From Acidiflorens sp963841945 (GTDB taxonomy: Bacteria; Acidobacteriota; Terriglobia; Terriglobales; Acidobacteriaceae): a stretch of 64,000 bases of DNA. Where the stretch lies: NCBI GenBank assembly GCA_963841945.1, contig CAWJFC010000005.1:248001-312000 (forward strand), read 5' to 3'. The stretch's first letter is position 1. Each line of letters starts with the position of its first letter. Below are positions 33,818 through 42,141 of this stretch, piece by piece. The notes under the pieces were generated by a model. That model was not told the origin of the DNA, did not search any database, and saw only the letters and a program-made list of their open reading frames with translations. The translations under genes and the position numbers were made by a program.

Positions 33818-34489
33818 GCGAATTAGCCGCGAAGCGGCGTAAGATTACAGCCCACGGCGCAAGCCGTGGGTTCACCCGCGGAAGTGACGAAAAGCCCCAG
33901 AGGGGCGAAAGAATCCAGTCCACGGAATTGTCGAATTAGCCGCGGAGCGGCGCAAGATTGCAGCCCACGGCGCAAGCCGTGGATGCACCCGCGGAAATGA
34001 CGGCAGCCCCGGAGGGGCGGAAGAATCCCGCCCAAGGAATTGTCGAACGAGCCGCGGAGCGGCGCAAGATTGCAGCCCACGGCGCAAGCCGTGGGTGCAC
34101 CCGCGGAAATGACGGCAGCACCGGAGGGGCGGAAGAATCCCGCCCAAGGAATTGTCGAACGAGCCGCGGAGCGGCGCAAGATTGCAGCCCACGGCGCAAG
34201 CCGTGGGCGTACCCGCGGAAATGACGGCAGCCCCGGAGGGGCGGAAGAATCCCGCCCACGGAATTGTCGAATTAGCCGCGAAGCGGCGCAAGATTGCAGC
34301 CCACGGCGCAAGCCGTGGGCGTACCCGCGGAAATGACGACAGCCCCGGAGGGGCGGAAGAATCCCGCCCAAGGAATTGTCGAACGAGCCGCGAAGCGGCG
34401 CAAGATTGCAGCCCACGGCGCAAGCCGTGGGTTCACCCGCGGAAGTGACGAAAAGCCCCGGAGGGGCGGAAGAGCCCGTTCTTGCGCCA
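33818..34489. repeat. Six-copy 112-base tandem repeat (REP array)
   Basis: Six copies in exact 112-base register (the cagcccacggcgcaagccgtgg block recurs at about 33848, 33960, 34072, 34184, 34296 and 34408). Each unit contains the palindrome cccacggc-gcaa-gccgtggg, the hairpin agccgcggagcggc and the gccccggaggggc palindrome. Copies differ at scattered positions, for example cacccgcggaagtgacgaaaagccc versus aaatgacggcagccc. 112 is not a multiple of three, so reading frames in it change each copy and the open frames are meaningless. Confidence 0.95.
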
Positions 34490-34494
34490 GACTA

Positions 34495-34938
34495 ATCCCA
34501 AATATAGCGCTCATCGTATGCAACGTTATTCTTCTTTAGAAACGCCACATACTCCTCCTGAAAAGTTCTCTTCTTATGGTGCTCCTCCTGCGCCGCGATA
34601 TATCGGGAAATGGCGCGCACGTTCGATTCGCTCACGCTGAAAGCCCCATAACCGGTCTGCCAGGCAAACTCCATCTTCCACTTCGCCCGCGCCCAGCGTG
34701 ATGAATTCGTCTTGACGACCCGCGCAACCTCGGCCACGGCCAGCGCTGGTCGAATGCGAATCAACATATGAACGTGATCGGCCATCCCATTGATGATGAG
34801 CGCAGTGCCGCGCAGTTCGCGAACAATTCCTCCGAGATACGGAAAAAGATCGGTACGAACCTCAGGAGTCAAGAATTCCCGCCGGCCTCTCGTGCTGAAA
34901 ATCAGGTGAATAACGAGATTACTGGCAGTGTGAGACAT
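34495..34938 (-). mobile_element. Y1-type transposase, IS200/RAYT-like
   Basis: A 148-residue Y1 HUH nuclease: HLIFSTRGRREFLTP, the HUH motif at residues 55-57 (DHVHMLI) and the candidate catalytic Tyr113 in RAISRYIAAQEEHHKKRTF. This matches the TnpA-REP (RAYT) group, which act on REP palindromes. The gene touches the 112-base REP array on one side. A partial inverted copy (34940-35035) lies on the other side. Whether it still mobilises the repeats is not shown. The start ATG is at 34938. Confidence 0.85.
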
Positions 34939-35200
34939 GTTCCTTTCGCTCCTGTGGAGCTACTACCTGGCTGGGCACCCTGTTCCATGGCTTGCGCCAT
35001 GGGCTTCACTCTTCCGCCGCTTCGCGGCAAGGCCGGTTTCGCCAACCGGGACAATGGTCTGTGAGTTGCCAGATTCTGCGGCACCAGTGGATTGTTCATG
35101 AAGGACAAGCAGAAAGAGGTGACGGTACTCACATCAGGATTGGTCGAATTAGCCGCGAGCGGCGAAAGAACGCCGACGGCTACCTCATCGGTCCTCGGAT
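34939..35200. repeat. Inverted REP fragment beyond the RAYT gene, and a short remnant
   Basis: ggctgggcaccctgttccatggcttgcgcc atgg and ccgccgcttcgcggc appear here in reverse orientation relative to the 112-base array. A short direct remnant, gtcgaattagccgcgagcgg, is at 35143-35162. Confidence 0.75.
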
Positions 35201-36005
35201 CAAAGGCGCTCCATGCGGCGTTTGATTTTAATGCGGCGGCCCGCGCAACAGATTATTACCAAGTGAGCAACAGCCCCTCACCCGAAAATATGACGTCGCA
35301 ACGAATACGCAAAACCTCAAACCATCCCCAACAAAAGACTTATTCGCCGAATTCGCATCTTTGCTAACGATTCGGTTAATAACCACAACGTTCTTGACAG
35401 AGCATGCCTATCGGAACGTGAAAAAATAAGTCCTTCTAAAACAGCGTCTTACATTTCGCCGAACTGGAGAAAATCCGCCCCATTCCGCCCTATCTCCGCC
35501 TCCTCGAAAAAAAAGATTCTCGGGTGTAATCCGAAAATTTCTTGACTTAGAAATTCACGAGGCCTCAAATCTCAATAAGGGCCAAGTCGCACGGCCTCGT
35601 CTGGAAGCACCGCGCCCAGGCGACACGTCGCTGGATCTTTGAAAAGTGGAAAAATCGTAAAAGAGGGAACCAAATCCCGTGAATTGCGGCCTAAGCTCCA
35701 CGCGCTCAAGACTTTACCTCTAAGTCTTTATTCCGCCGTACTTTGCAGAGATTTTCGCGCTAGAGTATTGATTCCAATAGACCGGCCTAGGGGGGAGGGG
35801 GGAGGGGGAGGGGGTCGCCCCTGGGTATAGACCAGCGCCTACCAAACGCTAGCGCAGGAATCCCAGCGCATCACCCGTGGGCGAGGAGAATTCTGGGCTC
35901 ACCAAGCGGCGCAGCCAGTCGTCTAAAGTTGGTCCATGACGAACCGGCACTCTACTTTAGTCGCAGCTGTAGTCGCACAGATTTTCGCGCTCTGCATCCC
36001 TTCGC
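35201..36005. other. About 800-base gene-poor region with a long G-tract
   Basis: No convincing gene. A weak inverted pair aagactt-tacctct-aagtctt lies at 35709-35729. The G-run (35790-35814) is made of blocks GGGGGG-A-GGGGGG-A-GGGGG-A-GGGGG. An open frame of 91 codons at 35092-35367 has no recognisable domain and I do not call it. Confidence 0.6.
35790..35814 (+). other. G-quadruplex-type tract
   Basis: Four runs of five or six G separated by single A bases, satisfying the standard G4 pattern on the + strand. It lies 190 bases upstream of a secreted protein gene. Confidence 0.8.
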
Positions 36006-36998
36006 TTGCTGGCGTTATTGATCGCCGGGCTCGCGGCGGCGCAATCACCGCCGACCAAGCTGATTGGCGAGGACGTTCAGACGCCGCGCTTGCCGGAAAG
36101 AGACGCCATTCGAATTCGCGAGTTCTACCGTCTGGTTCCGGAGATCGCCGACCGCGTTTGGCCGGATTGGTCTGAAACCCGGGCTCCGCTCTTGCTGGTG
36201 ACGAATGACGGCGAATTTCTCACCCACTATCCCGATGCCCCCGACGATTTCGAGCGCATCGGCGACAACCTATACGCCCGGCCCCGCAAATTTTCCGTCA
36301 ATCTGCTGGCCACCTTTCCCGCCTTCGGCCCGCAATCGGTCATCGTCATCGGCGAGCCGGAAAACACCGAGGCCAAGACCAGCACGCCCTGGCTCATCAC
36401 GCTCATGCACGAACACTTTCATCAATTCCAGGACAGCCAGCCCGGCATGATGCAGGCCATCAACGGCCTCAACCTCGCTCACGGCGATCAGTCCGGCATG
36501 TGGATGCTCAACTATCCGTTCCCTTACGACAAGCCTGAGATCGCCCGCTCATTCGCCGATCTGCGCACGCTCCTCGCCGCTGCGTTGAATGAAACGAACG
36601 ATGTCAAATTTCGCAAGCTCGCGCAGCGCTACGCGGCCGAGCGCAAAAAGTTCTTCGCGCAACTCACGCCTGACGATCGCAAGTACCTCAGCTTCCAGCT
36701 CTGGAAAGAGGGGATCGCGCGTTATGTGCAAATCAAGTCAGCCGAAGCTGCCGCGCATTACCAGCCCACGCCAGAGTTCGCCGCGCTGCCAGACTATGAG
36801 TCTTTCGCGCATTACGCCGGCCGATTTCGCGCCGACACGGTGCGAGAACTCAGCCAAGCCGACATGCCCAAGTGGAAACGCACCGTCGTCTATTCGTTCG
36901 GCGCCTGCGAAGGTCTCCTGCTCGACCGCGAGAATCCAAACTGGCGCGACGGATACTTTAAGAACCTCTTTACGCTCGACCCCTATTTCGAATTTTGA
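36006..36998 (+). CDS. Secreted protein with HExxH-type zincin motif
   Basis: A 330-residue protein with a signal-peptide-like start (MLALLIAGLAAAQS) and the putative zinc-binding HEHFHQFQ in the segment LITLMHEHFHQFQDSQPG. Other conserved-looking segments: RIREFYRLVPEIADRVWPDW, LWKEGIARYVQIK and VVYSFGACEGLLLDR. I do not recognise the family. The start is uncertain: a TTG at 36006 gives a short leader, whereas an ATG at 35936 in another frame would give MTNRHSTLVAAVVAQIFAL, so a frameshift in the leader is possible. Confidence 0.6.
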   Translation: MLALLIAGLAAAQSPPTKLIGEDVQTPRLPERDAIRIREFYRLVPEIADRVWPDWSETRAPLLLVTNDGEFLTHYPDAPDDFERIGDNLYARPRKFSVNLLATFPAFGPQSVIVIGEPENTEAKTSTPWLITLMHEHFHQFQDSQPGMMQAINGLNLAHGDQSGMWMLNYPFPYDKPEIARSFADLRTLLAAALNETNDVKFRKLAQRYAAERKKFFAQLTPDDRKYLSFQLWKEGIARYVQIKSAEAAAHYQPTPEFAALPDYESFAHYAGRFRADTVRELSQADMPKWKRTVVYSFGACEGLLLDRENPNWRDGYFKNLFTLDPYFEF

Positions 36999-37000
36999 GG

Positions 37001-37046
37001 GTTACGATTTGTAGCGTTACGACTTTTCAGGTTACGACTTTTCATC
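37001..37046. repeat. 15-base tandem repeat (gttacgacttttcag)
   Basis: gttacga begins at 37001, 37016 and 37031, with following bases ttttcag/ttttcat in two copies, in the spacer after the secreted protein gene. Confidence 0.85.
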
Positions 37047-37138
37047 TTGACCTCAACCCATCTGCGGCGTACATTTCGCTGCCAAGTTCGCTTGACGGGT
37101 TGATCGCAAATCTTCGACTAAGATCCAGGAGGCTGTGC

Positions 37139-37696
37139 ATGGGTTTTCTAGCTGCTTTGTGGCTGCCGATTGTTCTTTCCGCGGTCATCGTCTTCATCGC
37201 CAGTTCCATCCTGCACATGGTGCTGAAGTACCACCAGAGCGATTGCTTCCAAATCCCAAGTGAGGAGCAGACACTCGGCGCGTTGCGCACCGCCGGCATC
37301 AAGCCCGGCTATTACCACTTCCCCTACACCACCCATCGGAATATGAAGTCCGCGGCCACGCAGGAAAAATTCAAGCAAGGCCCGGTTGGATTTCTGACCG
37401 TACTTCCAAGCGGTCCGCCCGCCATGGGCAAATATCTCGGCTCGTGGTTTGGCTACTGCCTGGTCGTCGGATTTTTTACCGCCTATATCACCTTCCACAG
37501 CGTCCCGCAGGGCGCGAACTATCTCTTCGTTTTTCGCATCGCCGGCGCCATCGCCTTCATGGCTTACGGACTTGGACCTCTCGCCAACAGCATCTGGAAA
37601 GGCCAGCCCTGGTCGATGACGATCAAAGAAGTATTCGATGGATTGATCTACGGCTTGCTGGTCGGCGGCACATTTGGCTGGCTCTGGCCGCGCTAA
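37139..37696 (+). CDS. Hypothetical membrane protein
   Basis: A 185-residue protein with hydrophobic segments FLAALWLPIVLSAVIVFIAS, LGSWFGYCLVVGFFTAYITF and FVFRIAGAIAFMAYGLG, ending GLLVGGTFGWLWPR. The start at 37139 follows AGGAGG at 37127-37132. I do not recognise a family name; the pattern YHFPYTTHRNMKSAATQEKFKQGP is conserved-looking but not diagnostic. Confidence 0.65.
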   Translation: MGFLAALWLPIVLSAVIVFIASSILHMVLKYHQSDCFQIPSEEQTLGALRTAGIKPGYYHFPYTTHRNMKSAATQEKFKQGPVGFLTVLPSGPPAMGKYLGSWFGYCLVVGFFTAYITFHSVPQGANYLFVFRIAGAIAFMAYGLGPLANSIWKGQPWSMTIKEVFDGLIYGLLVGGTFGWLWPR

Positions 37697-37734
37697 TGCT
37701 GCGGGGATTGATCGTGCGAGGAGATACGAAATTG

Positions 37735-37763
37735 GCAGAGACTAAGATACGCAGAGACGCAGC
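37735..37763. repeat. Dispersed GCAGAGAC repeat
   Basis: ggcagagactaagatacgcagagacgcag, a weaker relative of the short-period CACGGAGA family. Confidence 0.4.
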
Positions 37764-37817
37764 CTGCCCTGCCTCATCGCGCGCAACCGACCAAACCTCG
37801 CCCGTCGCTTCCGGATC

Positions 37818-39296
37818 TTATTGTGTAACGGTCTTCAGAAAGGCGTAATAAAAATCTACCCCCCGATAAAACGCTTTCACCCCAGTCCTTTCATCTTTAC
37901 CGTGCGCGCGAATATCGTTGCGATCGTATTCCTCGCCTGAGATCGCATAGGTCGGCATGCCAGCCGCATTCGTGTAGACGCCATCGGATGCGCCCGTGCT
38001 CATGCTCGGCAGCACTGGAATTCCGGGCCACATCTCGCCCACAACTTTGTCGAGCGCGTCGAAAACATCTTTGCGCGGCGCTGGCGGCACATAGCTGTGC
38101 CGGTCCGACCCATGATCCATCAACTCGTTGGTATTTTCGCGGAACTGCACTTTGATCTTCGGATCGACGCTCTTCGGATCGGCTACTATCCTCTCAAGCG
38201 CCAGCCGCGTCTCCTCCAGCGAATGCCCGGGCAAAATCCGGCAATTCACGTTGGCTTGCGCGCTCTGCGGCAGCGCGTTGTTGGCATGTCCTCCGCTCAG
38301 CCGCGTGGCCACGCACGTCGTGTGCAGCGTCGAGTTGTCGATCGGATCCTTCGAGAGCCGCGCCACCGCCTCCATGTCCGGAGGATCTTTGAGCATCCCC
38401 GCGAGGTCCGCCGCGTGTTGCCCGGTCGCGAGCTTCACCTGCCGCTCGTAATACGCGCGCGTAATGTTATTCAACTCAAACGGAAACTGATAATTGGCAA
38501 TCCGGGTAAGTGCCGCCGCCAGTTCGTAAATTGCGTTGTCGGGCCGCGGCAGCGAACTGTGTCCGCCGGGATTCGTCGCCGTCAATACAAAATCGCCATA
38601 CAATTTTTCCGTCGCGTTGACCTCCATCATCAGCGGCTTGCCGTGCTCGGCCAGCACGCCGCCGCCATCGTGATTGAGCACAAACTCGGCATCGACCAGC
38701 TCCCGATGATTCTTGATCAGCCAGTCGACGCCGTTCGAAGTACCGCCTTCCTCATCCGCCGTGAGCGCGAGAATGATGTCGCGGCCTGGCACATAGCCTT
38801 CTTTCTTCATGCGAATCAGCGTCGCCGACATGATCGCGTCGCCGTCCTTCATGTCGCTCGTTCCACGCCCGTAGAAATATCCATCCTGCTCGACGAGTTT
38901 GAACGGATCGGTCGTCCAGTCCTCGCGGCGCGCCTCTACCACATCCAAGTGTCCGACCAAGAGCACTGGCTTGTGTTTGCCCGATCCGTGCAGCCGCACC
39001 ACCAGATTCTTCTTGCGATCGTTCGGTCCCAGCACGTGGATGTCTGCCTCCGGAAATCCCGCATCGCGAAAGCGCTGCGCCATCACTTCCGAAGCCGCCG
39101 TCACGCTGCCAACCGAATCCGTCGTGTTGATCTCGATCAGTTGCTTAAAGATGTCATGCGCTAGCCGGTGTGTAGCCTCGTCCGGCTGCACCGCCGGCTG
39201 AGCGTGCGAGGAAGTGCGGAAAATCGAGAGAGCAAAGATAGAAACAGAAAGCAGCAGGCAATAAGCCGGAACACCTAAAACTTTTTTGAATGGCAC
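37818..39296 (-). CDS. Secreted M20-family metallopeptidase
   Basis: A zinc peptidase of about 492 residues from the GTG at 39296, which follows GGAGG by five bases. After a signal peptide (VLGVPAYCLLLSVSIFALSIF) come PVLLVGHLDVVEARREDW, with metal ligand His and Asp, GTSDMKDGDAIM, and ALTADEEGGTSNG with the catalytic Glu. The domain end MSTGASDGVYTNAAG follows. M20 enzymes include carboxypeptidases and deacylases; the exact substrate is unknown. It lies just downstream of the beta-propeller gene and both encode exported proteins. Confidence 0.9.
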   Translation of the reverse strand: MPFKKVLGVPAYCLLLSVSIFALSIFRTSSHAQPAVQPDEATHRLAHDIFKQLIEINTTDSVGSVTAASEVMAQRFRDAGFPEADIHVLGPNDRKKNLVVRLHGSGKHKPVLLVGHLDVVEARREDWTTDPFKLVEQDGYFYGRGTSDMKDGDAIMSATLIRMKKEGYVPGRDIILALTADEEGGTSNGVDWLIKNHRELVDAEFVLNHDGGGVLAEHGKPLMMEVNATEKLYGDFVLTATNPGGHSSLPRPDNAIYELAAALTRIANYQFPFELNNITRAYYERQVKLATGQHAADLAGMLKDPPDMEAVARLSKDPIDNSTLHTTCVATRLSGGHANNALPQSAQANVNCRILPGHSLEETRLALERIVADPKSVDPKIKVQFRENTNELMDHGSDRHSYVPPAPRKDVFDALDKVVGEMWPGIPVLPSMSTGASDGVYTNAAGMPTYAISGEEYDRNDIRAHGKDERTGVKAFYRGVDFYYAFLKTVTQ

Positions 39297-39330
39297 CAGG
39301 TTCCTCCGCTTCGCGGACTCCAGGCTGAAA

Positions 39331-40329
39331 TTAACGCGGTCCCTCAACGACGAGCACCACGAACGAATCGGGCTCGATTTTTCTATTCTCGCGCGTGGTG
39401 CCGGTTACATTCGCGGTAACCGTGAAAAGCTGGTGCGTCTTCGGGTCGAGCGTCATCGTGCGCGCGCCTTTTTGCGTAGTCACCGTTTGGTCCACGCTGA
39501 AGCTGTTGGCATTGTCTTCTTTAATGATCGTAATCGTGCCATCGCCCGCCGACGCAAAGGCATAGCCGCGCTCTGCATCGAAATCGGTCGCGTCACAGCC
39601 CTCCCCGATCGCCGGCATCGCCACCATCTTTCCATTGTCGGCATTCACGACCGCCATCTTCTTACTGCCGCTGCACCCGGCAAACAACCGGCGATTCTTG
39701 CGGTCCATGGCGAGCCCGGTAGGCTCCTCGCAATCCGTCAGCTTCCAGCGCGCTTTCACCGCCAGCTTCACCGGATCAAATGCCACCATCTCCGACGTGT
39801 CTTCGATATTCACAAAAACGGTTCCCTTCTCGTCCGTGGCGGCAAACTCCGGCTTGCCTCCAAGGTCCAGTTTGCCGGCAACTTCGCCCTTGGCCGCATC
39901 GATGGCTGTTGTGTCATGGCTCTTCGAATTGAAAGTGAAAACCCGCTTCGAAAACGGATCGAAAAGAATCGCATCCGGCCCCGTGCCAACTTTGATCTTC
40001 TTTTCGACGGCCAGCGATTTCAAATTAAACACGCTGACCATATCCTCGCGCCCATTGCTTGTGTAGCCGCGCCCGCCGGCAAAATCGAAGGCAATTCCGT
40101 GGACACCTGGCGTATCGGGAATCTCACCTACCTGCTTGCCCGAGGTCGTATCGATGACCATCACGCGCGTAGCCCGGGAAATAAATAGCCGATGGCTGTC
40201 ATCGGTCTTGATGTAATCCCAGCCGCCGTCGCCGCCCAGCTTCCAGGTCTTGACCACCTTGTAGTCCGAAGCCAACGCGAGCGCGCCCATGAAAACAACC
40301 AGTAAAAAGATGCAACCCACTTTTCGCAT
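39331..40329 (-). CDS. Secreted YVTN-type beta-propeller protein
   Basis: Signal peptide MRKVGCIFLLVVFMGALALA, then repeats of a 7-bladed propeller: KVVKTWKLGGDGGWDYIKTD, TRVMVIDTTSGKQVGEIPDT, DMVSVFNLKSLAVEKKIKVG, KKMAVVNADNGKMVAMP and so on. No enzyme motif is seen; scaffold or ligand-binding role inferred from the fold. Start at 40329 (MRKVG) or two codons upstream. Confidence 0.8.
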   Translation of the reverse strand: MRKVGCIFLLVVFMGALALASDYKVVKTWKLGGDGGWDYIKTDDSHRLFISRATRVMVIDTTSGKQVGEIPDTPGVHGIAFDFAGGRGYTSNGREDMVSVFNLKSLAVEKKIKVGTGPDAILFDPFSKRVFTFNSKSHDTTAIDAAKGEVAGKLDLGGKPEFAATDEKGTVFVNIEDTSEMVAFDPVKLAVKARWKLTDCEEPTGLAMDRKNRRLFAGCSGSKKMAVVNADNGKMVAMPAIGEGCDATDFDAERGYAFASAGDGTITIIKEDNANSFSVDQTVTTQKGARTMTLDPKTHQLFTVTANVTGTTRENRKIEPDSFVVLVVEGPR

Positions 40330-40729
40330 ATTCACTCATCACTCCCAGCGATCATGATTTCGCCGAACGCAATCTGCCGAAGATGAACTGCCGAAGATGA
40401 TCCTACCGAAAAACGGACTGTTTTGGCATTCATCCCCGAAACGCAATGCCACAGCGGGTTTTGACCGGGGATCACCCAGAATCGAACACGTGAGGGAGGA
40501 CTCCACATTTTAGACACCGCGGTAAGGATGCCGTGAGCATGCACTTCTGATCTTTACCTCTAGCGTCCAAACTGTGCAAACATTTTCGCAGTAACCTCCG
40601 GTAACCCTCGCCAATTCTGCTATTTTGCCGTATCACGGTTTGGTACGGGGGTTGCTTTTATTCAAGGCAGAGGAAACGGCACTTCGGCCCCGCATCGCCG
40701 ATGGTCGTCTTTTCCTCTTGGAGATCGCT
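40330..40729. other. Intergenic region without recognised features
   Basis: No gene or clear hairpin. The 16-base string taaccctcgccaattc at 40602-40617 recurs at 42078-42093. Confidence 0.5.
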
Positions 40730-41047
40730 ATGAAAAAGGCCCTGGTTGTTCTCAGCTTCTTCGTTCTCACATCGGCTGCCTTCGCCCAATACGCCCCGGC
40801 CGCCGGTTACCTCAGCGCCGAACCCCAGATTTTTCACGCGCCCGAGCATCCCGCCCACGCCAGCTTCGCGCCGATCAAGTCGGAAACCAGTCTCTATCCG
40901 GGCACGAGCTACACCTCCGCGCAGGGTGATCGTCCGCCCTCCGATTTTCCGCAGGCTGCCACCGCCTCCCTTGGTGACGTCGCCCGCGAATTGAAGAAAC
41001 AACACGCTCTCGTCAAGAAGTCCACGACTGTTTGGGTGAACCAGTAG
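40730..41047 (+). CDS. Small secreted hypothetical protein
   Basis: A 105-residue protein with a clear signal peptide (MKKALVVLSFFVLTSAAFAQ) followed by a short low-complexity domain rich in Ala, Pro and Ser, ending LKKQHALVKKSTTVWVNQ. The ATG is at 40730; a purine-rich segment precedes. No family recognised. A strong terminator follows. Confidence 0.65.
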   Translation: MKKALVVLSFFVLTSAAFAQYAPAAGYLSAEPQIFHAPEHPAHASFAPIKSETSLYPGTSYTSAQGDRPPSDFPQAATASLGDVARELKKQHALVKKSTTVWVNQ

Positions 41048-41067
41048 ATCGGCGAACTCATTTTTTC

Positions 41068-41096
41068 GGACGGGCGAACCTGCCCGTCCATTTTTT
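41068..41096 (+). terminator. Intrinsic terminator after the small secreted protein
   Basis: ggacgggc-gaacct-gcccgtcc followed by a T7 run on the + strand. Confidence 0.85.
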
Positions 41097-41140
41097 TGGT
41101 CCCCATGCGCCGATCGGGCTTCGCGTATTCTCGTAATCGT

Positions 41141-41968
41141 ATGGCCCCGCCGAAGCTACCTTCGAAGACGAATCCGGCCACTCTCGCCCTAAGCCGTAAT
41201 GTGCAAAATCTGCGGGTCGTGCTCGTCGCCACCCGCAATCCACTTAACATCGGAGCGGTCGCGCGCGCCATGAGCAACTTCGGAGCCACGCACCTTCGCC
41301 TCGTCAATCCCTACGAACCTTCATTTCGCGAGGCCCGGTCGGCCGTTGGCGCCGCCGAATTGCTGGCGAAAGCAAAGGAGTATTCGACGGTAGCCGAGGC
41401 CGTTGCCGACTGCCACTTGGTCGTCGGAACCACCGCTGGCGGACGCCGCGTCCCGCAACTCGACCTGCGGCGACTGGAATTGGGCGCACCTTCGATCACG
41501 CAAGAACTGCCCAAGGGTCCGGTCGCCCTGCTCTTCGGCTCGGAAAAAACCGGCCTCTCCAACCACGACATGAGCCATTGCCACTGGCTGATGCGCATTC
41601 CAACCCGTGAAGCGCATGGCTCGATGAACCTGGGCCAAGCCGTAGCCGTCTGTCTCTACGAGTTGGTCCGCGAAACGGTCAACGTATTCGGCAAGAAAAA
41701 TCCTCGCCGGGCTTTGCGAAAACGCAACCCACCGATTGGTGACATCCCCGTCAGCGATCGCCCCGCTCAAGCGGGCGACGTAGAACGCCTCACAAAGCTG
41801 CTGAATGAGGTCCTCACGGCCAGCGGATACATCAAACCCAAAGGGGCCCAGGCAACTGGGGAGAAGATCCGTCGCATGCTGCGCCGCCTCGATCTAAGCG
41901 CCGCGGATGCTGAACTATGGCTCGGAATGGTCCGGCAGATTCAATGGAAACTGGGAGCAAAACCGTAG
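41141..41968 (+). CDS. trmJ: tRNA/rRNA 2'-O-methyltransferase, TrmJ-like
   Basis: A SpoU/TrmH-fold methyltransferase. VVLVATRNPLNIGAVARAMSNF and HLRLVNPYE mark the N-terminal part; ALLFGSEKTGLSNHDMSHC and PTREAHGSMNLGQAVAVCLYEL give the knotted SAM site. The C-terminal helical extension (LTKLLNEVLTASGYIKPKGA...) is typical of TrmJ, which modifies position 32 of tRNA. Start at 41141 (MAPPKLPS) is preferred over GTG/ATG candidates upstream. Confidence 0.85.
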   Translation: MAPPKLPSKTNPATLALSRNVQNLRVVLVATRNPLNIGAVARAMSNFGATHLRLVNPYEPSFREARSAVGAAELLAKAKEYSTVAEAVADCHLVVGTTAGGRRVPQLDLRRLELGAPSITQELPKGPVALLFGSEKTGLSNHDMSHCHWLMRIPTREAHGSMNLGQAVAVCLYELVRETVNVFGKKNPRRALRKRNPPIGDIPVSDRPAQAGDVERLTKLLNEVLTASGYIKPKGAQATGEKIRRMLRRLDLSAADAELWLGMVRQIQWKLGAKP

Positions 41969-42141
41969 CACTGGCTCTAACAGGTATGCGGGACGGGCAT
42001 CCCGCGCTCGGCCCCGGAAACGAAACATTTTGTAGCTCGCTGTCTGATTTGTAGCCCGCAGTCTGAATCTGCTGCGCTAACCCTCGCCAATTCCAGCAGT
42101 CCAATAATCAAGCACCTTCCCAGCCCGCAGGAGAAGAACCA

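Noticed and set aside
33823..34448. Several overlapping open frames of 80-197 codons in both strands
   Set aside because: They are produced by the 112-base repeat; because 112 is not a multiple of three, frames rotate each copy and stay open in all directions.
35092..35367. 91-codon open frame
   Set aside because: No recognisable domain, no ribosome binding site, part overlaps a REP remnant.
35201..36005. CRISPR or phage attachment site
   Set aside because: No repeats with constant spacers, no integrase or cas genes nearby.
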